Positions 26,380-34,262 of a DNA stretch of 55,603 bases are shown one piece after another (the stretch's first letter is position 1; the number at the start of each line of letters is the position of its first letter). The stretch lies in the NCBI GenBank assembly GCA_017936925.1, contig JAGBEP010000015.1:1-55603 (forward strand). Reading direction: 5' to 3'. A program made the translations under genes and the position numbers. Origin of the DNA: Clostridia bacterium. Its GTDB lineage: Bacteria; Bacillota; Clostridia; TANB77; CAG-508. The notes below the pieces were generated by a model that saw only the letters and a program-made list of their open reading frames with translations, did not search any database and had not been told where the DNA came from.

Positions 26380-26410
26380 TGAGACTACATTATTTTGTAG
26401 TCTCATTTTT
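26380..26410 (+). terminator. Terminator after sigE
   Basis: TGAGACTACA / TGTAGTCTCA (26380-26389 with 26396-26405), a 6-nt loop and a T run. The 10-bp stem is identical to the core of the terminator at 1134-1164. Confidence 0.85.
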
Positions 26411-26555
26411 ATTAAGCGTTGAAAGAAAAAATTTACTAAGAAATACTAGAAAAATGTAATTTATAAAGATTAGGCATTTAAGATAATAAATAAAAAAATG
26501 GTTGATGTTCATAAAATTATTTTTTTTAGAATATTGTGTATGAGGGGAGTGATGT

Positions 26556-27152
26556 ATGAAGAAAAAAATTTTTGTTGTTTTACTTATTTTTATTTTTGTA
26601 ATTTTAGTTTTTTGTTGTTATAAATTTTTTATTCCTGGCAATAATAAAATTGTCAAAGATGTAAATGAATTAGATGAGTATATTTTGAATATCAAAAATT
26701 ATAATTTAGAGGCTAAAATTACTGTAAATAGTAATAAGAATACTAATACATATTTTTTGAAGGAATCAATTCAGAATGGAAAGCAAATACAAGAAATTTT
26801 TGGGGATAATGGAGAAGGTATAGTATTAGAATATGTAGAGGGAAATCTTACTATCAAAAATACAGAACTTAAGTTATCTAGAATTTTTGATGATTATAAA
26901 AATCTTCTTAATAATCCTATAGATTTTAATTCTTTTATTGATGATTATAAAAATGATGCAAAGAAAGAAATCAAGGAAAAAGATAATTTTTATATCATTT
27001 CTATAAAGAGTAAGGATTTAAAAAATAAGTATACTACTAACAAGACTCTTTACTTTAATCGTGATGAGAATAAATTTAAGAGGGTTGAGATAAAGGATAT
27101 AAACAATAATCTGAGAATTATCATAGAATATAGTAGTTTTAAATTATTGTGA
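26556..27152 (+). CDS. Probable GerS-like (LolA-fold) membrane or lipoprotein
   Basis: The 198-residue product has a hydrophobic N-terminal segment with a double Cys (FVILVFCCYK); a classical lipobox is not clear because Phe precedes the Cys. The rest is a soluble beta-rich domain with the pattern YNLEAKITVNSNKN, ENLTIKNTELKL-like strands and LYFNRDENKFKRVEIKD. This resembles the LolA-fold germination lipoprotein GerS of Clostridia. A MazF-type gene follows, and I recall gerS and mazF being near neighbours in Clostridioides, which supports the call. GerS is needed for cortex hydrolysis in germination. Assignment is by pattern and context only. Confidence 0.5.
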   Translation: MKKKIFVVLLIFIFVILVFCCYKFFIPGNNKIVKDVNELDEYILNIKNYNLEAKITVNSNKNTNTYFLKESIQNGKQIQEIFGDNGEGIVLEYVEGNLTIKNTELKLSRIFDDYKNLLNNPIDFNSFIDDYKNDAKKEIKEKDNFYIISIKSKDLKNKYTTNKTLYFNRDENKFKRVEIKDINNNLRIIIEYSSFKLL

Positions 27153-27215
27153 TTTTAAACTTTTTGAATATACTAATTTACAAATTTGATATATAGAATT
27201 AGTGGGAGTGATTAG

Positions 27216-27566
27216 ATGGTAATTAAAAGAGGAGATATGTTTTATGCTGATTTGAGTCCTGTTGTTGGATCAGAGCAGGGAGGAATAAGACCGGTTTTAA
27301 TTGTTCAAAATGATACTGGAAATAAATATAGTCCGACTGTTATTGCTGCTGCAATTACTTCTCAAATTGGAAAAAATAAGTTGCCAACACATATAGAGAT
27401 AGATTCAAAAGGAGTTGGACTAAAAACAGATTCTATTGTTTTAGCTGAACAAATACGTACTATTGATAAAAGTAGATTAAAAGAAAAAATTGGGCATATT
27501 GATGATGAGCAGGTTATGGGAAAGATTAATAGTGCAATTGGTATTAGTTTTGGATTGGGAGAATAG
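27216..27566 (+). CDS. mazF: MazF/NdoA-type mRNA interferase
   Basis: This 116-residue PemK/MazF-family endoribonuclease has exactly the length of Bacillus subtilis MazF. The fold motifs are [19 protein letters not shown] and RPVLIVQND. The catalytic residues R25 (GGIRP) and T48 (AITSQ) are at the same positions as in the Bacillus enzyme. Such enzymes cleave mRNA at short motifs and are held in check by an antitoxin. No MazE-type gene lies next to it: upstream is the GerS-like gene and downstream a membrane protein. The start follows GTGGGAGTG. Confidence 0.93.
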   Translation: MVIKRGDMFYADLSPVVGSEQGGIRPVLIVQNDTGNKYSPTVIAAAITSQIGKNKLPTHIEIDSKGVGLKTDSIVLAEQIRTIDKSRLKEKIGHIDDEQVMGKINSAIGISFGLGE

Positions 27567-27572
27567 AAAACA

Positions 27573-28241
27573 ATGTATGTCGATAATAGAGTAATTGCTT
27601 TAGTTTATAGAGTATTTTCATTTTTACTTGGTAGTATTGCTATTGTTTATGATTTTGGAATTTTTGATGGGCAATTTAAAACTGCAAATTTTTTGTATTT
27701 TACAATTATAAGTAATTTATTTTGTATTATATTTTTTGGAATTTTAATTATTAAGACTTTAATGGATATTAAAAACTTTGGAATATGGGGTTCGAGTAAT
27801 ATTTTTTCTCATCTGAGAGGAGGAATACTTATTTCTATTTTGCTTACGATGTCAGTTTATCATTTTATATTGATACCGTATGCTTTAAAAATTAATCCAT
27901 ATCAACACTTAAAACTGGTGGATATTATTTTTCACTATATTATTCCATTTCTTACATTATTTGATTGGATTTTGTTTGATGAGAAGGGAGGTTTTAAGTT
28001 ATATGATCCTATATTTTGGACTATTGGACCTTATATATATTTAGTATTTATTTTTATGCAATCAGGAATAGAAAATACCTTAAGGGTTAATGCTCACATG
28101 AATAAATATATATATGCTTTTTTAGATGTAGACTTAATAGGAATTAGTCAGGTTATGATTAATATATTTTCACTAACAATTGTTTTTATTGTTGTTGGAT
28201 ACATTGTTTGTTTATTTGATAGAATAAAAATTAGTGAGTAG
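27573..28241 (+). CDS. Pr6Pr-type (FAR-17a/AIG1-like) integral membrane protein
   Basis: The 222-residue protein has six predicted hydrophobic helices. The motif set LYFTIISNLFC, then SVYHFILIP, and FHYIIPFLTLFDWILFD matches the Pr6Pr/FAR-17a-like family, whose animal relatives are threonine hydrolases acting on fatty acid esters through a conserved Thr and His. The His residues in VYHFIL and IFHYIIP fit that scheme. The gene starts 6 nt after mazF. The bacterial function is not established. Confidence 0.7.
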   Translation: MYVDNRVIALVYRVFSFLLGSIAIVYDFGIFDGQFKTANFLYFTIISNLFCIIFFGILIIKTLMDIKNFGIWGSSNIFSHLRGGILISILLTMSVYHFILIPYALKINPYQHLKLVDIIFHYIIPFLTLFDWILFDEKGGFKLYDPIFWTIGPYIYLVFIFMQSGIENTLRVNAHMNKYIYAFLDVDLIGISQVMINIFSLTIVFIVVGYIVCLFDRIKISE

Positions 28242-28265
28242 GTTTTTACTCACTAATTTTTTATA
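28227..28265 (+). terminator. Terminator after the Pr6Pr-type gene
   Basis: A 14-bp perfect stem (28227-28240 with 28247-28260) overlaps the stop codon and ends in a T run. It separates this unit from the convergent lemA. Confidence 0.9.
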
Positions 28266-28289
28266 TATTTTAAATTTCTAAATGACGAT

Positions 28290-28823
28290 CTATAATTCTA
28301 CTTTTATATTTTGTTGTTTTCCAGCTTCAAGTTCAAACAATTTTTCTTCTTTAAAGTGAAATGCTGATGCTACTAGGTTTGTAGGGAAAACTTGTAATGA
28401 GGTGTTGTATGAAGTTACATCTGTGTTATATAAACGTCTAGCTGCTTGAAGCTGATCTTCCATTTTTGTTAGGTTTTTTTGTAAGTTTAAGAAATTTTCA
28501 CTTGATTTTAATTCTGGATAATTTTCACCTATTAATAAAATGTTATCAATTTGTTTGTTTAGCTCAGAAGCTTTTGTTAAATCTTTTGTTTGTTCATATT
28601 CACTTCTTAGTTTAGTAATACTTTCAAAAACTTCTTTTTCATGCTTTGCATATCCTTTTACAGTTTCAATAAGATTTGGAATTAAGTCAAATCGTTGAGT
28701 TAAGTATACATCTATAGATGAACGTGATTGTTTAACTGCATTTCTTTTTCTTATTAACCCATTATACATTGAAAGAACTATTATAAAGAATATTGCTACG
28801 ATTATTAAAGCTATTATTTCCAT
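28290..28823 (-). CDS. lemA: LemA family membrane protein
   Basis: The 177-residue protein has one N-terminal transmembrane helix and a helical coiled-coil domain. Typical LemA motifs are YNGLIRKRNAVKQSRSSIDV, RFDLIPNLIETVKGYAKHE, YPELKSSENFLNLQ and YNTDVTSYN...FP. The function is unresolved. It lies 104 nt downstream of two DUF3137-type genes on the same strand, an association seen in other genomes. AAAGGAGAT precedes the ATG. Confidence 0.93.
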   Translation of the reverse strand: MEIIALIIVAIFFIIVLSMYNGLIRKRNAVKQSRSSIDVYLTQRFDLIPNLIETVKGYAKHEKEVFESITKLRSEYEQTKDLTKASELNKQIDNILLIGENYPELKSSENFLNLQKNLTKMEDQLQAARRLYNTDVTSYNTSLQVFPTNLVASAFHFKEEKLFELEAGKQQNIKVEL

Positions 28824-28927
28824 ATTATATCTCCTTTAAATTTATTATTATTTTGATAAATATATTTTATGTGTTCTTAAATTTCTATATATTATATCAA
28901 ATTATGTATTTTATTTAAAGTAGTTGA

Positions 28928-29845
28928 TTATAAATCTTTATTTGATATGGTAGTGTATATTTTTTTATTTATTTCGCATATAAAATTTAAGAACTTATAG
29001 TATTTATGAAGTGTATCAAAATCAAAGGCACTTTTTTTAGATGTCGGTTCAAACATGTCGTCACAATGTATTCTTACATAGATAAGGTTATTCTTTATTG
29101 TGATTTCAAAACGTACTTTATTTTCTGCTTTAAATGAGATCATATAATTCATAATGTCAGAAGTTAATATTCTCATGGCTAGTATTTTATTGTTAGAAAA
29201 TACGTCAAAGTGTTTTTCGAACTCTTGAGAATCCATTTCAACTCGGTCTTTTCCTGAAAAAAGTCTTCCAAATTTTCCTTTATCTGAATGTATTTTTATA
29301 GTTGCTTCTAAGTTTTGTGGCAATTGTATTGAAGAAAATAATCCACGAAAGACTGTTGAATATGTTGTATTTCCATCGCTATCTGTATGTTCAACTTCTG
29401 TATGAACGTCCCCAAGTTCTATAGGAATAATTCCATCTAGATTTCCATAAATGTAGTCGTTAGAATAGAAATTATCATAGCTTTCAAATTCTGCTGCATT
29501 ATAAGTTGTGCGTTGTATACTTCTATTTGGATCATACTTTAGATTTGAATCATAATTTTGGATAAGTGGAAGTATGATGTTTTCTTTATATATTTTTGTA
29601 TATGCATTTTTTTGGCATGTAATTATGACAATTATAATTAAAGCTATTATTCCTATTATGGAAAGAGGAATAAATTGTGCTAAATCTAGTATAGGTAGTA
29701 TAGGAACAGAAAGAAATAAAATAAATATACAGACTATCATTAAAGCTGTTCTTTTTTGCATTTTTAGATATTTTTTGTGTTCTTCTTCGATATTGGCTGT
29801 ATCTTTTTTACATATTGCTTCATAAATTTCATTAAAATTTTTCAT
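28928..29845 (-). CDS. DUF3137-type membrane protein, copy 2
   Basis: The start is taken as the ATG at 29845 behind AAAGGAG, giving 305 residues; a start 30 nt upstream would run through that site and overlap the upstream gene. The N-terminus is cytosolic (MKNFNEIYEAI), two close hydrophobic helices follow (about residues 38-80), and the rest is a soluble domain. Shared blocks with the upstream paralogue include MDSQEFEKHFDVFS, ILAMRILTSDI and FDTLHKYYKFLNF. The layout and the neighbouring LemA gene fit DUF3137. Function unknown. Confidence 0.8.
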   Translation of the reverse strand: MKNFNEIYEAICKKDTANIEEEHKKYLKMQKRTALMIVCIFILFLSVPILPILDLAQFIPLSIIGIIALIIIVIITCQKNAYTKIYKENIILPLIQNYDSNLKYDPNRSIQRTTYNAAEFESYDNFYSNDYIYGNLDGIIPIELGDVHTEVEHTDSDGNTTYSTVFRGLFSSIQLPQNLEATIKIHSDKGKFGRLFSGKDRVEMDSQEFEKHFDVFSNNKILAMRILTSDIMNYMISFKAENKVRFEITIKNNLIYVRIHCDDMFEPTSKKSAFDFDTLHKYYKFLNFICEINKKIYTTISNKDL

Positions 29846-29858
29846 TATTGAACTCCTT

Positions 29859-30749
29859 TTACAAATCTTTTTCATTTAGTACTCTGTTTAACTTTTTATT
29901 TAAAGTACACATAAAATCTAGATATTTAAAGTATTTATGCAATGTATTAAAATCAAGTGGATTTTTAAATACATTTGTTTCGAATATATTTTTGCAATGA
30001 ATTCTTATGTATAGCATATTGCGTTTTATTGTTATTTCAAATTTAATATTATTTTCTTTTTTAAAAGTTAATATGAAATCTATAATGTCAGATGTTAAAA
30101 TGCGCATAGCTAATATTTTATCTTTTGAGAATACATTAAAATATTTTTCAAATTCCTGAGAATCCATATTTAATTTGTCCGGGTTTGATAATTCTTTGTT
30201 TAGTAACTTTGAATCTAATCTTATTTTAATAATATCTGTGATGGTTTTATTTAATTGACTTGCAGAGAAAAGTCCTTTAAATATGGTTGTGCGATTATGT
30301 GTTCCATTTTCATTTTCTGTTACATATGTGGTATGAATATCTCCCATATGAAAATCTATTTCGCCGTCTATTAATCCTGATACATAATCATTTGCATTAT
30401 ATTCAGTATATGGTTCAAAGTCAGCATTGTCATAATGTATTTTTGAAATCATGCCAGTAGGATTATATCTTAGATTGTTATCATAATTTTTGACTAAAGA
30501 AGTTATAATGGTTGATTTATATTTTTTATTGTAGTCATTAAAAAATGGATTGAGAAATATTACTATTGCAATTACAATGTCAAATGTAAGGGCTATTAAT
30601 AAAGAAAAGTGGATTGCTGTGGGAATTGACAAGATAATAAATATTAAAGTTATTAGAGTGCTTCTTACAATGTTTTTTTGTCTTAAATTATGTATGTAGG
30701 TGTGATTTTCTTCATATATCTTTTGATAGATTTCATTAAAATTTTTCAT
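29859..30749 (-). CDS. DUF3137-type membrane protein, copy 1
   Basis: This 296-residue protein is a diverged paralogue of the next gene: both begin MKNFNEIY, have two adjacent transmembrane helices, and share MDSQEFEKYFNVFS, KILAMRILTSDI and the C-terminal FNTLHKYFKYLDF. The two ORFs are 13 nt apart, which indicates tandem duplication followed by divergence. AAAGGAAT precedes the ATG. A consensus-like promoter lies upstream. Confidence 0.8.
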   Translation of the reverse strand: MKNFNEIYQKIYEENHTYIHNLRQKNIVRSTLITLIFIILSIPTAIHFSLLIALTFDIVIAIVIFLNPFFNDYNKKYKSTIITSLVKNYDNNLRYNPTGMISKIHYDNADFEPYTEYNANDYVSGLIDGEIDFHMGDIHTTYVTENENGTHNRTTIFKGLFSASQLNKTITDIIKIRLDSKLLNKELSNPDKLNMDSQEFEKYFNVFSKDKILAMRILTSDIIDFILTFKKENNIKFEITIKRNMLYIRIHCKNIFETNVFKNPLDFNTLHKYFKYLDFMCTLNKKLNRVLNEKDL

Positions 30750-30785
30750 ATTATATTCCTTTTATCATAATATTTTATAATACTA

Positions 30786-30814
30786 ATTATCTTATAAACT
30801 TAAGCTACTGTCAA
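30786..30814 (-). promoter_or_regulatory. Promoter of the DUF3137-lemA unit
   Basis: On the minus strand, TTGACA (30814-30809), a 17-nt spacer and GATAAT (30791-30786) lie about 40 nt before the first gene. Confidence 0.8.
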
Positions 30815-31212
30815 TAAAGATACTATGTGATATTAAAAATGAGTAACCTTACTTAAGAAAAATAGACTATGGTATTTGAACTAATTTTTAATGTTTATTT
30901 GCACTGATTATTAAAAGTTGACATAACTTTTAATAACTGCTTGTTGTGTTTTTGAAAATGTCAAGTTGATTTATAAGCAAAAACGAGAAAAAAAGAGAAA
31001 AAAAGAGGTAAAAGCATATGAAAACGAATTTCAAAATCAATTTATTTAGTAAAATTAGGTAAAATTGATTAAATTTTGAAGTTTTTAACGAATTGCTTTT
31101 TGCAATTAATCGGAGTATCATATATGATGTACTGATAAATATATTTCTAAAAAGCTTTATTTTTGGGAGTATATATATTATTTACAATTTTTTAAAACAG
31201 GAGAATTTTTCT
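30815..31212 (+). other. Long AT-rich leader region of the GNAT/ATP-grasp operon
   Basis: About 400 nt without a conventional gene. It contains an IR AAAAGTT-GACAT-AACTTTT (30913-30931), purine tracts (30986-31008), a possible 14-codon ORF (31018-31062), partly paired arms TTCAAAAT / ATTTTGAA (31029-31036 with 31073-31080), a hairpin AATTGC-TTTTT-GCAATT (31091-31107) and a short palindrome ATCATATATGAT (31118-31129). No known riboswitch class was recognised. No confident promoter was placed. Confidence 0.5.
31018..31062 (+). CDS. Possible 14-codon leader peptide ORF
   Basis: An ATG with AGAGG 9 nt upstream opens MKTNFKINLFSKIR and stops at TAA. It lies in the leader of the GNAT/ATP-grasp operon, ahead of a hairpin. 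It may be fortuitous in such AT-rich DNA. Confidence 0.2.
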   Translation: MKTNFKINLFSKIR

Positions 31213-32229
31213 ATGAAAAAGAAAGAAAAGGCTAAACCCCGAACGCAGGTGTTAGGGTCTAGTCTTAAAGAAAGAACATTTAACTATTATATTAAAGAAA
31301 TGGAGGAGGATACTAAGAAGTTCAACGAAAATTTAATTAGCCAAAATAATTTGGATAATATTAATTTTTATTTGTTTCAAACAATTGACAACAAAGAAAA
31401 AATGAGAGACATGTTATTTGGTTTGGCTTATTTTTATGACAGAAACTTTATGGGGAATAAGGATTTTATGCATATACCTAATATTAGTACTATTACAGAT
31501 AATGCAGTTCATTATCCGATGTTATTAGCAACTAAAAAAGATTCTTTAGGTAATGAATCTATTATTGGTGCTACAACAATAAAAATGGAAAATAATAGTT
31601 CAATATCTGATAATCCGTTTTTTCCTACAAAGAATGAAAATGTTTTATCTATAACAGGTGTTTTATCTAAAATGGATGCTACATTTAGTGATGGAACTCA
31701 AGTAAGAGGTATAGGTAAACAATTATTTAAATCATCTATTAAAGGCGCATATGAAATTAATAAAAATGAAAATATTAGATTGATATGTGAAATAGATTGT
31801 AGAAATAAAAATAGTTTATATTCTATTAGTAAAGCGGTTAGGGAATTAAATGCTGAAGGAATTAAAATCCAATTATCAATTGTTGGATATTATGAAATTC
31901 TAGATAAAAAGAATAAACTTATTGAAGCACCTACATTTGTTCTTGAATTAGACTTTTCAGGTAACAAGGATATTTATCATCAAGAAAAAGTTTTTGATTT
32001 TAATGGTTGCGGAAAGGCTTATGGAGAGTTAAATGAGGAGCTTTTAGAGGTTATTAGAAATAATACTAAGGAATATAGAAGATTTATTAATACAAGAGAT
32101 AATAAAATAATTGTATACCATAGAATAAAAGCAATAGATGCGTTAGAGGTTACTTTAAATACAGCTGATACTGCTCAAGGAAACAAAAGAGTTCCAGTAC
32201 TTCAAAATTTAGAAGTCGAATATGTATAG
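31213..32229 (+). CDS. GNAT-like protein of unknown substrate, paired with a GshF-like ligase
   Basis: The ATG at 31213 follows CAGGAGA; an open frame extends 40 codons upstream but reads through leader sequence with no ribosome binding site. The 338-residue product starts very basic (MKKKEKAKPRTQ). Near the middle, VRGIGKQLFKSSIKGAYE (residues 164-181) matches the acetyl-CoA loop and following helix of GNAT motif A, preceded by a strand (VLSITGVLSKM) and followed by IRLICEIDCRNKNSLYSI. This supports a GNAT fold; acyl transfer is inferred. The ATP-grasp gene follows 40 nt later. No close named family is recognised. Confidence 0.6.
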   Translation: MKKKEKAKPRTQVLGSSLKERTFNYYIKEMEEDTKKFNENLISQNNLDNINFYLFQTIDNKEKMRDMLFGLAYFYDRNFMGNKDFMHIPNISTITDNAVHYPMLLATKKDSLGNESIIGATTIKMENNSSISDNPFFPTKNENVLSITGVLSKMDATFSDGTQVRGIGKQLFKSSIKGAYEINKNENIRLICEIDCRNKNSLYSISKAVRELNAEGIKIQLSIVGYYEILDKKNKLIEAPTFVLELDFSGNKDIYHQEKVFDFNGCGKAYGELNEELLEVIRNNTKEYRRFINTRDNKIIVYHRIKAIDALEVTLNTADTAQGNKRVPVLQNLEVEYV

Positions 32230-32269
32230 AAATAATTAAATCAAATTTTTAAGAAAGTTGAGAAAATTT

Positions 32270-34021
32270 ATGAAACAAGGTAAATATATAATAAGTATCG
32301 AAAGAGATGCTTTAAGATGTTCTTTTGGTGGTAAAAAAACTACAAAAGCATTTCCTAAAGCTTTTGGTAATAAGAAAAAAAATAGGTTTATATCTGCAGA
32401 AGAAGATGAATCTATTTTAAAATTAAAAGTTTCAGCATCTAACTATAAAGATGCTTACGTAAAAATGCAAGAAGTTACTAATGTTGTAGTTAATGAATTG
32501 CATTCATTAGATGAAATGATTTATCCATCATCTTATTATGGGGATGAAATGATAGCAAAAGGAAAAGTTGCTATAGAAATAGATAAAGAATTTTATGAAG
32601 AATTAAAGGAAATTTATGATTTGCCAGAAACATATGAAGAAGCATATTTAATGATAAAAGATAATATGGAAGTTGTGGCTGATTTAGCTGAAAAAGTTTA
32701 TGGCAAAATAAAAATAAAAGCAAATAAAAAGGATATAGTTATATCTAATATTAGATTGAATTTATTTGATGGATATGGTATAAGTCAGAATGATTTAATG
32801 TTTTTTGTTTCTTCAGTTTTTATGTCTTTAAGAAGTAAAGAAATAAGAAATGTTAAAGAATTAGAAAAGGCTTTATTAGAAACTGATAAGAAGCTAAATT
32901 TAAAATGCTTTGATGGAATTGATGCAATTATTGGTGAGATAAAAGAAAAGGTGTCTAGACTAGATAAGGAAACTGAATATTCTAAAGAAGATATCTTGAA
33001 ACTTGCTAATGAATATAATGAATATGCTTATAATCAAAGATATTGTATGCAAAAACATAAAAAATTAGTAGCAGAATCTGTTGTTATTATTAAAGATGCG
33101 ATTGCAAACGGTATTGATTATGAAGTTTTAAATGAAAATAAAAGTACTGTTGAGTTTAGAGGTCATGGTAATGTGGAATTTGTAATTGAAGGAAATAAAA
33201 CTGATAGAGATAATTATATTTTTCCAATTATTACGGATGATAAGTATATTTCTAAACAAGAAATGAAAGAAGCGGGACTTTCTGTTCCTGAGGCCATACT
33301 TTTAGATAAAGATATGACAGAAAAAGATATAGATGAGCTTATTTCAGAATATTATAATAAAAAAATAGTTATAAAACCAAGAAATACAAATTATGGTACA
33401 GGTATTACAGTTTTTAGCAAAAGAGCTTCTAAGTCTCAAATATTAAATGCTATTGAGTATGCATTTAGATTTGATAATAATGTTCTTGTTGAAGAATATA
33501 AAAAAGGTATGGAATATAGATTTTTAGTTATTAATGGTAAAGTTTTAAGTGTTTGCCACAGAAGAATTGCTTCTGTTGTTGGTGATGGAAAGTCTACTAT
33601 TAGAGAATTGATAGAAGCTAAGAATAAAGAACCTTGGCATGCTCTTACAGGAACACCAGTAAAAATGGATGAGCCTGTTGAGGAATACTTAAAATTGCAA
33701 GAGTTAAATTATGATTCTGTAATTCCTGCTAATAAGAGGGTATTTTTAAGAACAAACTCTAACTGTTCTACAGGAGGAGAAAGTGTTGATTATACTGATA
33801 TTATGCCAGCAAAATTTAAAAGAATAGCTGAGAAAGCTGCTAGAGTATTTGAAGCTAAGATTTGCGGTGTTGATATTATTATTGATGATATGGAAAAAGA
33901 TGAATATTCAATTATTGAGATTAATGATAATCCTGGATATTCTATAAATGAGTGGCCGTATGAGGGTAGAGGAGAGAAAATTGGTATCGCAATTTTAAAA
34001 CTTTTAAATCTAATGGAGTAA
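32270..34021 (+). CDS. GshF-like ATP-grasp ligase lacking most of the gamma-GCS domain
   Basis: The start is uncertain: ATG 32270 (583 residues) or TTG 32258; the ribosome binding site is weak. From about residue 260 the protein follows the C-terminal glutathione synthetase half of GshF: AIANGIDYEVLNE, VIKPRNTNYGTGITVF (about 368-383), VLVEEYKKGMEYRFLVINGK, VVGDGKSTIRELIEAKN, RTNSNCSTGGESVDYTD and EINDNPGYS at the metal site. Residues 165-180 (LFDGYGISQNDLMFF) resemble the end of the gamma-glutamylcysteine ligase domain, but about 200 or more residues of that domain, including the catalytic part, are missing. So it probably joins a carboxylate to an amine with ATP, but glutathione is unlikely to be made by this protein alone. 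The partner is the GNAT-like gene upstream. Confidence 0.75.
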   Translation: MKQGKYIISIERDALRCSFGGKKTTKAFPKAFGNKKKNRFISAEEDESILKLKVSASNYKDAYVKMQEVTNVVVNELHSLDEMIYPSSYYGDEMIAKGKVAIEIDKEFYEELKEIYDLPETYEEAYLMIKDNMEVVADLAEKVYGKIKIKANKKDIVISNIRLNLFDGYGISQNDLMFFVSSVFMSLRSKEIRNVKELEKALLETDKKLNLKCFDGIDAIIGEIKEKVSRLDKETEYSKEDILKLANEYNEYAYNQRYCMQKHKKLVAESVVIIKDAIANGIDYEVLNENKSTVEFRGHGNVEFVIEGNKTDRDNYIFPIITDDKYISKQEMKEAGLSVPEAILLDKDMTEKDIDELISEYYNKKIVIKPRNTNYGTGITVFSKRASKSQILNAIEYAFRFDNNVLVEEYKKGMEYRFLVINGKVLSVCHRRIASVVGDGKSTIRELIEAKNKEPWHALTGTPVKMDEPVEEYLKLQELNYDSVIPANKRVFLRTNSNCSTGGESVDYTDIMPAKFKRIAEKAARVFEAKICGVDIIIDDMEKDEYSIIEINDNPGYSINEWPYEGRGEKIGIAILKLLNLME

Positions 34022-34042
34022 GAAATTGAATATTTTATATTT

Positions 34043-34070
34043 GAAGTCATAGAAATATGGCTTCTTTTTT
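34043..34070 (+). terminator. Terminator of the GNAT/ATP-grasp operon
   Basis: GAAGTCATA / TATGGCTTC (34043-34051 with 34056-34064, one T-G pair), GAAA loop, T run. Confidence 0.85.
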
Positions 34071-34154
34071 TATTCTAGTATTAAGTTTTTTAAAAGTTAA
34101 ATTAAGTTTGTATTTTTGTTTTAATAATATGCTGTAACAGTGTTGAAATCAGTA

Positions 34155-34183
34155 TTGACAGCCAATTTGAATGGGCGTATAAT
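34155..34183 (+). promoter_or_regulatory. Perfect consensus promoter of the M20 peptidase gene
   Basis: TTGACA (34155-34160), 17-nt spacer, TATAAT (34178-34183). Both hexamers match the sigma-A consensus at every position. Confidence 0.9.
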
Positions 34184-34262
34184 TGGGGTGGATACATTGT
34201 TATTTGAGAATGTATTTTTTGTTACTTTAAAGAATACAGAAAAATGAGATGAGGTGATGGCA

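Noticed and set aside
30918..30923. TTGACA as a plus-strand promoter for the GNAT operon
   Set aside because: No acceptable -10 lies 16-18 nt downstream.
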